DNA of 5,238 bases from Anaerolineae bacterium (GTDB lineage: Bacteria; Chloroflexota; Anaerolineae; 4572-78; J111), in assembly GCA_020433785.1 (NCBI GenBank), contig JAGRCC010000587.1, forward strand, positions 1 to 5,238, written 5' to 3'. This document shows, one piece after another, positions 1 to 4,422 of the stretch. Made by a program: the position numbers and the translations under genes. The notes below the pieces were generated by a model, which saw only the letters and a program-made list of their open reading frames with translations, searched no databases and was not told the origin of the DNA. Every line of letters starts with the position of its first letter. Position 1 is the stretch's first letter.

Positions 1-768
1 GCCGGCCGCTAAAAAGTCAAGCAGAGCAGCCGATGGCTGCCAATCGTTGTGGTGATCGAGAAACCAGTAGCCGGTGGCCACGGCTGTCTCCGGCCAATCC
101 GCCGGTTCCGGCAGTACGTGGGGGCTGTAGCAGTGCAGCACCGGCACCGGCCGGCCATCGGCGCGCACCAATTCGCTCGCCAGCACCGATCGTTTGGGCA
201 GGCCGAGTGTCTCCTGGCGCCAAACGTTGACTAATTTGCCCAAGGCGACCTGCGACATGTTGGCGGTGACAGTGTAGCTTAGCTTGTTGTACCCGCCGCC
301 CAGGTTCCACTCGGGTAAAACGATCGAGGGGAAAGCGGTTGTTGGGACGAAAAGCGGCATAGGCAGGCTAAGGAAGCCGGGAATACCCAGCTTTTCGGCG
401 ATGTGATAACCGCCCAGAGCCTTGGGATGGTAGATGAGCGCCTCACTGCCTTGCGCCGCCACCCATTCTTCGTCGAGCATACGGCGGTAAACGGGCTTCA
501 TAGCGTTGGTCATCTGGATGGCCAGTTTGATCCAGGCGAAAATATTATCCGTTTTATCCATCGCTTCACGGCCGGCCTCGCTGTCGATGAAGCGGATGAT
601 GTCGTCGCTCATATAAGCGTAGGTTAGCCCGTGGGCCTTGATAAACGGCTCAAAGGTGACCGATGTACAAATCGTCACTTCGTGTCCGACTGCCTTCAGC
701 CCTTGCCCCAAAGCAACGAAGGGTTGAACATCGCCCCGAGTGCCGACGGTTAAGATCGTGATTTTCAC
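1..768 (-). CDS. UGT/GT28-like glycosyltransferase, N-terminal half (partial, runs off the left edge)
   Basis: This open frame of 256 codons starts at GTG 768 and is still open at base 1, so only the N-terminal domain is visible. It opens with the hallmark of GT1/GT28 glycosyltransferases, MKITILTVGTRGDVQPFVAL (residues 1-20), followed by a GLKAVGHEV strand-helix, as in bacterial sterol/lipid or macrolide UDP-sugar transferases. YHPKALGGYHIAEKLGIP (113-130) and the inter-domain linker TGYWFLD (232-238) with DWQPS and LLDFLAAG at the edge also fit. The usual next segment, the GFGSM-type start of the nucleotide-sugar-binding C-terminal domain, lies outside the window. Family members are about 400-430 residues, so some 40% is missing. 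The enzyme probably moves a sugar from a UDP- or dTDP-sugar to a lipid or small hydrophobic acceptor in the cytoplasm; the acceptor cannot be read from this half. There is no ATG near the start. The GTG lies one base after the stop of the EVE gene, with GGAG (784-781) about 12 nt upstream, so translation is probably coupled. Confidence 0.88.
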   Translation of the reverse strand, partial: MKITILTVGTRGDVQPFVALGQGLKAVGHEVTICTSVTFEPFIKAHGLTYAYMSDDIIRFIDSEAGREAMDKTDNIFAWIKLAIQMTNAMKPVYRRMLDEEWVAAQGSEALIYHPKALGGYHIAEKLGIPGFLSLPMPLFVPTTAFPSIVLPEWNLGGGYNKLSYTVTANMSQVALGKLVNVWRQETLGLPKRSVLASELVRADGRPVPVLHCYSPHVLPEPADWPETAVATGYWFLDHHNDWQPSAALLDFLAAG

Positions 769-769
769 G

Positions 770-1195
770 TTATAACTGAACTCCCATAGCCTCGGCAATA
801 ATGGTAAAATCGTCACGGTCGATCTCAAACACAGATCGGCGAAACTTCATGCCCCAATACCGAGGATCGTCGATGAAGCGCAGCCGCTCTAAAAGCGGAT
901 GGATGTCGGCCTCCTGAACGTTTCGGTAGGCGATGTCGCGTCGCCAGGCGGAAAAATCGGCGGACATCGCCACCTGGTAGGGTTGGCCGGGTTGAATTTG
1001 ACCCAAGGCGACAAAGGCTTGGACTTTATCGCCGTTTTCCAGTTGGGTACGCGGGGCATAATAGACCAGCCAGTCGCCGGGATTGAGCCGTTCCACCGGC
1101 TTGTGTTTGCCATGACCCAACTGGCCGAAGCCGCCTTGAACCCCAGCCAGCACGTGGTCTTTTACCGCGACACCGATCCAGTATTTGGTTGACAT
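770..1195 (-). CDS. EVE domain-containing protein (UPF0310-like)
   Basis: This complete 141-residue protein is a single EVE domain of the PUA-like fold. Diagnostic segments are KYWIGVAVKDHVLAGVQGGF (residues 4-23), then QLGHGKHKPVERLNPGDWLV (25-44) leading into YYAPR (45-49), and the C-terminal RYWGMKFRRSVFEI (112-125). The length matches stand-alone UPF0310 proteins (about 140-150 residues). EVE domains in characterised proteins bind modified bases in DNA or RNA; some are fused to restriction enzymes, while stand-alone versions have no settled role. No nuclease or other domain is attached here, so it should be read as a possible nucleic-acid or nucleotide reader without known target. The ATG at 1195 is the natural start because the conserved KYWIGV block follows at once. 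A purine-rich GGAAAGG lies about 14 nt upstream, which is a weak ribosome site. It is the first gene of a two-gene unit: its TAA (772-770) is followed after one base by the glycosyltransferase GTG. Confidence 0.9.
   Translation of the reverse strand: MSTKYWIGVAVKDHVLAGVQGGFGQLGHGKHKPVERLNPGDWLVYYAPRTQLENGDKVQAFVALGQIQPGQPYQVAMSADFSAWRRDIAYRNVQEADIHPLLERLRFIDDPRYWGMKFRRSVFEIDRDDFTIIAEAMGVQL
782..784 (-). promoter_or_regulatory. Candidate ribosome binding site (GGG AG core) for the glycosyltransferase GTG start
   Basis: On the minus strand the bases GGGAG (785-781) lie inside the last codons of the EVE gene, with a 12-nt spacer to the GTG at 768. The spacer is longer than ideal, but this is the only purine-rich stretch near the start and it supports GTG over any other codon. 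Ribosomes finishing the EVE gene would stop within a few bases of the new start, so re-initiation may matter more than this site. Confidence 0.4.
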
Positions 1196-1248
1196 TTGAA
1201 TTTTTGTGACCTTTCCATTTGGTTTGCAGCTTGTTTTTCCGTTCAGGT

Positions 1249-1254
1249 ATTATA
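1249..1254 (-). promoter_or_regulatory. Candidate -10 box for the EVE-glycosyltransferase unit
   Basis: The minus strand reads a perfect TATAAT at 1254-1249, about 54 bases upstream of the EVE start codon, so the predicted leader is about 45 nt. No good -35 box is seen at 16-18 nt spacing (the bases there read CTTCCC-like) and there is no extended TGn element. The call therefore rests on the -10 box and its position only. Confidence 0.35.
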
Positions 1255-1304
1255 GGGAAAAGCGAGTATGAGGGAAGAACGGCCTTGATTGTTAAATAGC
1301 TGAG

Positions 1305-1333
1305 ATGACGTTTGTCGCTGCTTTCAGTATAAT
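1305..1333 (+). promoter_or_regulatory. Candidate sigma70-type promoter for the GNAT gene
   Basis: ATGACG at 1305-1310 (four of six matches to TTGACA) is followed after exactly 17 bases by a perfect TATAAT at 1328-1333. Transcription would begin near 1340, giving a leader of about 165 nt before the ATG at 1506. That leader would contain the whole inverted repeat at 1405-1455. The spacing and perfect -10 box make this the best plus-strand candidate in the spacer. It is a sequence match only. Confidence 0.45.
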
Positions 1334-1404
1334 AAATAGGTCTTCAATAGCCCTAATCTGTTCCGAGAAACGGTCCGCAATACATACAAGAGTACAAGAT
1401 CATT

Positions 1405-1455
1405 AGACAAGATTAACAAGATGAAATATCTTAAAAAATCTTGTTAATCTTGTCT
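1405..1455. repeat. Perfect 18-bp inverted repeat with 15-nt loop, built from ACAAGAT units
   Basis: The left arm (1405-1422) and right arm (1438-1455) are exact reverse complements over 18 bases, AGACAAGATTAACAAGAT against its complement, around a 15-base AT-rich loop. The arms are themselves a doubled word: ACAAGAT occurs at 1407-1413 and 1416-1422, again just upstream at 1394-1400, with a one-base variant at 1386-1392; its complement ATCTTGT occurs at 1438-1444 and 1447-1453. Neither side is followed by a T-run, so it is not an intrinsic terminator on either strand. Similar 'AAGATTAACAAGAT'-style words are, from memory, dispersed between genes in several environmental bacterial genomes, so a dispersed repeat is the leading explanation. 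A folded leader element of the GNAT mRNA is the alternative. Confidence 0.85.
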
Positions 1456-1505
1456 GAATATGCGATAGGGTGATACAGGAAACCGGGTTAGGATTGATAA
1501 GAATT

Positions 1506-2324
1506 ATGAGTATGCCGGAATATAGTGGCAAACGTGTTCTCCATCCCGTTTGCCTTCACGATCGCGCTGAAATCGAACTGTATTTGCGCCGGACTGCGCC
1601 GCTGCATTTGTATGAGCTGGGCGATTTAGACGACTTTTTCTGGCCATATACGACCTGGTACGCGCACCGGCAGGTCAGCGACATTGAACAGGCGGCACTC
1701 GTGTACAGTGGCATCTCGCTGCCCGTGCTGCTGGCGCTGACTCTGCCGCCCTTTACTGAGATGGCGGCGCTGCTGCGCTCGATACGACCGTTTTTGCCGA
1801 AGCGCATTTACGCCCACTTAAGCGGCGATTTGGTCGAGGTCTTAGCCGATGACTACCAGATCGAGTCGCACGGGCTTCATCACAAAATGATCCTGGCCAA
1901 CCCGGCGGTATTAGCGGCGGTCGATACCTCTCACGTAATTCCTCTCTCGATCACTGACATAGATCGATTAACCGCGTTGTACCAGGCCAGTTATCCCGAT
2001 AACGCCTTCGATGCGCGCATGTTGGAAACCGGCTGCTTCTTTGGCCTGGAAGACGACGGCGCACTAGTCAGCGTGGCCGGCATCCATGTTTACTCGGAGC
2101 AGTATCGAGTGGCGGCGGTGGGTAATGTGACGACCCATCCGGCCTATCGTGGTCGTGGGTTGGCGCTGGCAGCCTGCGCCAAATTGGGCCAACAATTACT
2201 TGAGCGGAGGATTAAACACATCGGCCTGAATGTTAAAGCTGATAATCAAGCCGCGATTGCTTGTTATCAAAAACTGGGATTTGACTATGTAGCCACATAC
2301 ACCGAATACACACTAACCGGTTAG
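1506..2324 (+). CDS. GNAT family N-acetyltransferase
   Basis: This 272-residue protein (from ATG 1506) has a C-terminal GNAT fold. The acetyl-CoA-binding motif A is VGNVTTHPAYRGRGLA (residues 205-220), with the R-x-x-G-x-A pyrophosphate loop at 215-220. It is followed by the classical LNVKADNQAAIACYQKLGF (241-259), in which an asparagine-aligned helix and the YxKLGF end typify motif B. The first 140 or so residues form a degenerate N-terminal half containing LYELGDLDDFFWPYTTWYA (35-53), as in two-part FR47-like proteins of 250-280 residues. It should transfer an acetyl group from acetyl-CoA to an amine; the substrate cannot be predicted. Start choice is uncertain. The frame is open from GTG 1470, with further options at TTG 1494 and ATG 1512; ATG 1506 is preferred because AGGA (1490-1493) lies 12 nt upstream and the extra residues look unlike protein core. 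It is monocistronic, with its own promoter candidate and terminator. Confidence 0.87.
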   Translation: MSMPEYSGKRVLHPVCLHDRAEIELYLRRTAPLHLYELGDLDDFFWPYTTWYAHRQVSDIEQAALVYSGISLPVLLALTLPPFTEMAALLRSIRPFLPKRIYAHLSGDLVEVLADDYQIESHGLHHKMILANPAVLAAVDTSHVIPLSITDIDRLTALYQASYPDNAFDARMLETGCFFGLEDDGALVSVAGIHVYSEQYRVAAVGNVTTHPAYRGRGLALAACAKLGQQLLERRIKHIGLNVKADNQAAIACYQKLGFDYVATYTEYTLTG

Positions 2325-2325
2325 T

Positions 2326-2358
2326 CGGGCTTAGGTCTAACCCGTTTTTTATTATTTT
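2326..2358 (+). terminator. Intrinsic terminator of the GNAT gene
   Basis: Two bases after the TAG stop, CGGG (2326-2329) and TTA (2331-2333) pair with TAA (2338-2340) and CCCG (2341-2344), leaving C2330 bulged and a GGTC loop. The stem is followed directly by TTTTTT (2345-2350) and a further T-rich ATTATTTT. An alternative pairing of GGTTAG with CTAACC uses the stop codon region, but the first fold sits best against the T-run. Confidence 0.75.
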
Positions 2359-2442
2359 CAAACGGTCCCCCAACTAAACTCTGCTAATATCTCTGATTAA
2401 GTATCATCATCTTAGCGACAGTCTTAAGCGTCTTCAAAAGCC

Positions 2443-2448
2443 TATAAT
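2443..2448 (+). promoter_or_regulatory. Candidate -10 box for the DUF7948 protein gene
   Basis: A perfect TATAAT lies 99 bases upstream of the ATG at 2548, in the AT-rich spacer after the GNAT terminator. No recognisable -35 box is present at 15-19 nt spacing and no extended -10 is seen, so confidence is low. The preceding terminator makes a separate promoter in 2359-2547 likely, and the rest of that 189-base spacer shows no gene. Confidence 0.3.
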
Positions 2449-2547
2449 TATTAATACTCACCGATTACCGCAAAATTTATGGGAGAATTGGTGATCCTAG
2501 GGTAAATCTGGAGACAATAAGCAGCTTCTTAGTAAAGTGGGGAATCG

Positions 2548-3375
2548 ATGTTAAACCTAGTCAGAGTTGATCAACGTACTATCACCTTTACCAGACTGCT
2601 TCCCTTTGTTCTGATCTGGCTGCTAATTCCGCTTATTGCCCAATCACGGTCACTGCCAGATTCAAGATCATTCGATCAATATCACCCACTTGAGCTATTT
2701 GGTTCGGGGCAGGGGCTGCCGCTGGCCTTTGTGCCCCAAGAACGATTTCTCGATACGCCGGCCGGATTTTCTGTACGTAGCCCGGAGGGTACGCTGTTTT
2801 TTACTCAAGCCGGGGTGGCCCTGTCGCTGCCTTATTATCCTGGTGGAGCGAAACGAGCGCCCGTATTGGCCGAGACCCTGTATATTCAGTTTGAGGGCAC
2901 TAATCCTTATCAGACCATCGAAGGCATCGATCCCCTGGCTGTCACCATCAGCGATTTCACCGGCAACGATCCTACGCAATGGCGAACCAATTTGCCCACG
3001 TTCGCCGGCATCACCTATATTGACCTGTACCCCGGTATCGACCTGTATTACGAAGGGACCCAGAGTCGGCTAAAAAGCACTTATATTGTCGTACCGGGTG
3101 CGGACCCAACTCGCATTGCCTGGCGTTATGCCGGCGCGGACAACATTCAAATCGATGCCCCAACCGGCGATCTGCTCGTCACATTTACCCTCGATGAGAT
3201 CGGCGACGTCTATTCCCTGCGCGAACAAGCGCCCGTCGCCTGGCAAGAAATCCATGGTAAACGGGTAGCAGTTGAAGCGGGTTACATAATTGCCGGTGAA
3301 CGGGTCACTTTTTCACTGGGGACATACAATCCGGCTTATGCTTTGATCGTTGATCACTCATACGCCGGCCATTAA
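2548..3375 (+). CDS. Exported DUF7948-domain protein, lacking the usual C-terminal repeats
   Basis: This 275-residue protein has an N-terminal export signal: a basic start, then a hydrophobic stretch at residues 17-31 (LLPFVLIWLLIPLIA) and a small-residue stretch AQSRS where cleavage could occur. The rest matches the DUF7948 domain that normally opens large extracellular SBBP-repeat or PKD proteins. The ordered motifs are FEG (115-117), IEGIDPL (124-130), GNDPTQWRTNLP (139-150), YIDLYPGIDLYYEG (157-170), VVPGADPTRIAWRYAGA (181-197), APVAWQEIHGKRV (228-240) and ALIVD (265-269). In relatives the last motif leads into a VIDPVLVYSTYLGG-like link and then beta-propeller repeats; here the chain ends six residues later. 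TAA 3373-3375 is followed in frame by TAG 3379-3381, and no repeat remnant follows. It is either a stand-alone secreted domain or a truncated relic. GGGGA (2539-2543) lies 4 nt before the ATG, a short spacing. The only methionine is the initiator. Function of the domain is unknown. Confidence 0.82.
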   Translation: MLNLVRVDQRTITFTRLLPFVLIWLLIPLIAQSRSLPDSRSFDQYHPLELFGSGQGLPLAFVPQERFLDTPAGFSVRSPEGTLFFTQAGVALSLPYYPGGAKRAPVLAETLYIQFEGTNPYQTIEGIDPLAVTISDFTGNDPTQWRTNLPTFAGITYIDLYPGIDLYYEGTQSRLKSTYIVVPGADPTRIAWRYAGADNIQIDAPTGDLLVTFTLDEIGDVYSLREQAPVAWQEIHGKRVAVEAGYIIAGERVTFSLGTYNPAYALIVDHSYAGH

Positions 3376-3377
3376 CC

Positions 3378-4160
3378 TTAGCCGCTCATTTCCTCGTGTG
3401 GCACGGCCTGAGTTAGTTGTTCATCGACAATCTCGCCATCGGCTAACGTAATCGTGCGGGTAACGCGGCTGGCCAAATCGGGATCGTGGGTGACCATGAG
3501 GATGGTTTTGTCATTCTCGACCAGTTGGGAAAATAAATTAAAGATCGATGCAGCGGTGGCGGAGTCCAGGTTGCCGGTCGGTTCATCGGCTACGAGAATG
3601 GGGGGATCGTTGGCCAGGGCGCGAGCAATAGCCACACGCTGCTGCTGACCGCCGGAGATCGCGGTTGGGAGTTTGTAGGCATGGTCGGTCATCTCCACCT
3701 GAGCCAAGAGATGTATGGCCCGCTCTTCGCGCTCGTTCAAAGGGTACATATCGCAAAAATCCATGGGCAGCATAACATTTTCGACTACGGTTAAGGTCGG
3801 CAGCAGTTGAAAAAACTGAAAGACCACACCGACGTTTTTGCCGCGCCAAACGGCAATTTGGCCCTCGTTTAGGGTATGGACCGCGGTGTCGCCGACAAAG
3901 ACCTCGCCGGAGGTGGGCCGGTCGATACCGGTTAACATGTTGATCAAGGTCGATTTACCGCTGCCCGATTTGCCCACAACCGCTACAAATTCGCCGGGAT
4001 CAACTAATAAATCGATCCCTTTCAGGGCATAAAATATGCCGGCTTCTCCCTGATAGGTTTTGACGACCTGGCGCAGTTCAATCAGATGATCGTTGCCGTG
4101 CTTGTATCGGCCGTTTTCAGGAATTGCTCCGGCAGGTTTACGCCTTAACCAGTTAAACAT
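3378..4160 (-). CDS. ABC transporter ATP-binding protein, LolD/MacB type
   Basis: This complete 260-residue ATPase has every catalytic motif: Walker [10 protein letters not shown] (residues 63-71), Q-loop glutamine 115 in [20 protein letters not shown], signature SGGQQQR (169-175), Walker B ILVADE (188-193) with catalytic E193, D-loop NLDS (197-200) and H-loop H225 in MVTHD. The [10 protein letters not shown] wording and [16 protein letters not shown] place it in the LolD/MacB/FtsE-like class, which works with FtsX-type permeases in lipoprotein release, peptide or antibiotic efflux, or cell-envelope signalling rather than nutrient import. A basic 25-residue N-terminal extension precedes the domain. 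ATG 4160 is well supported by GGAG (4170-4167) with a 6-nt spacer. No permease lies on either side within the window: downstream is the convergent DUF7948 gene, whose stop is 2 bp away, and upstream is a peptidase. The partner must be encoded elsewhere, and the substrate cannot be assigned. Confidence 0.93.
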   Translation of the reverse strand: MFNWLRRKPAGAIPENGRYKHGNDHLIELRQVVKTYQGEAGIFYALKGIDLLVDPGEFVAVVGKSGSGKSTLINMLTGIDRPTSGEVFVGDTAVHTLNEGQIAVWRGKNVGVVFQFFQLLPTLTVVENVMLPMDFCDMYPLNEREERAIHLLAQVEMTDHAYKLPTAISGGQQQRVAIARALANDPPILVADEPTGNLDSATAASIFNLFSQLVENDKTILMVTHDPDLASRVTRTITLADGEIVDEQLTQAVPHEEMSG

Positions 4161-4166
4161 AATGAA

Positions 4167-4170
4167 CTCC
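4167..4170 (-). promoter_or_regulatory. Ribosome binding site of the ABC ATPase gene
   Basis: GGAG on the minus strand lies 6 nt before ATG 4160. It is the best-placed Shine-Dalgarno sequence in the window and fixes the start, even though the first 25 residues lie outside the conserved ATPase domain. Confidence 0.65.
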
Positions 4171-4196
4171 GGTCATGTGAAAATTGATACAGAGAG

Positions 4197-4225
4197 ATCA
4201 TTGGTCAAAGTCAGCCTTGTGTCAA
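4197..4225 (-). promoter_or_regulatory. Candidate proximal promoter of the ABC ATPase gene
   Basis: The minus strand carries a perfect TTGACA (4225-4220), a 17-base spacer and AATGAT (4202-4197, four of six matches to TATAAT). Transcription would start near 4190, leaving a leader of about 30 nt that contains the GGAG ribosome site. Position and the perfect -35 box support it; the -10 box is only fair. Confidence 0.5.
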
Positions 4226-4278
4226 ATAGCGTTAATAAAGTTTCAAAGGATGGGATTTATTTCTGCAGCCGTAGGTGA

Positions 4279-4308
4279 AGTATAAATGGAACCGTTGACA
4301 ATTGTTAA
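4279..4308 (-). promoter_or_regulatory. Candidate distal promoter of the ABC ATPase gene
   Basis: The minus strand reads TTAACA (4308-4303, five of six), an 18-base spacer and TATACT (4284-4279, five of six). It would give a leader of about 110 nt. Its -35 box lies inside the imperfect palindrome at 4294-4309, which is where a repressor or activator might bind. It could serve as an alternative to the proximal promoter. Confidence 0.4.
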
Positions 4309-4309
4309 C
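4294..4309. promoter_or_regulatory. Imperfect 16-bp palindrome, possible operator
   Basis: GTTGACAATTGTTAAC is self-complementary except for one pair (G4297 against T4306), centred on AATT. It covers the -35 box of the distal ABC promoter candidate. The 8-base word AACCGTTG flanks and overlaps it as a direct repeat (4290-4297 and 4307-4314). Such a site could bind a dimeric regulator, but no regulator gene is in view and short AT-rich palindromes arise by chance. Confidence 0.35.
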
Positions 4310-4422
4310 CGTTGCCCGATACGTTTAGATATTTGAATACGATTGTATCCCTCTAGTCAAAAAGCGTATCTATGGCTAATTAATAAAGAACACCACTTTC
4401 GCTCACAAGCTTAATGAATTGA

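Larger units (their letters stand above)
1196..1505. other. AT-rich divergent spacer between the EVE unit and the GNAT gene
   Basis: This 310-base spacer carries no credible gene on either strand. It holds a minus-strand -10 box for the EVE-glycosyltransferase unit (1254-1249), a plus-strand promoter candidate for the GNAT gene (1305-1333), and downstream of that a cluster of ACAAGAT words ending in a perfect 18-bp inverted repeat (1405-1455). Base composition is clearly more AT-rich than in the flanking genes. If the GNAT protein began at the in-frame GTG at 1470, its first 12 codons would also lie here. Confidence 0.7.

Noticed and set aside
403..627. Plus-strand open frame of 74 codons
   Set aside because: It is wholly antisense to the well-supported glycosyltransferase, has no ribosome site and no recognisable protein pattern.
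899..1192. Plus-strand open frame of 97 codons
   Set aside because: It is antisense to the EVE-domain gene, which matches its family along its entire length; no family resemblance is seen in this frame.
1386..1455. Cluster of ACAAGAT repeats as a CRISPR array
   Set aside because: The units are 7-9 bases with irregular 8-, 13- and 9-base spacing and are arranged as an inverted repeat; there are no long repeats, no unique spacers and no cas genes.
1405..1455. Inverted repeat as an intrinsic terminator
   Set aside because: No T-run follows the stem on either strand, the stem is AT-rich, and it lies upstream of the GNAT start rather than after a gene.
4295..4323. Plus-strand promoter with perfect TTGACA at 4295-4300
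   Set aside because: The bases 17 nt downstream (GATACG) are a poor -10 box and no plus-strand gene follows; the same bases are better explained as the palindrome at the minus-strand distal promoter.
4319..4370. GATACG/CGTATC inverted arms as a terminator or hairpin for the peptidase gene
   Set aside because: The stem is only 6 bp with a loop of 40 bases and no T-run, so it is probably chance.
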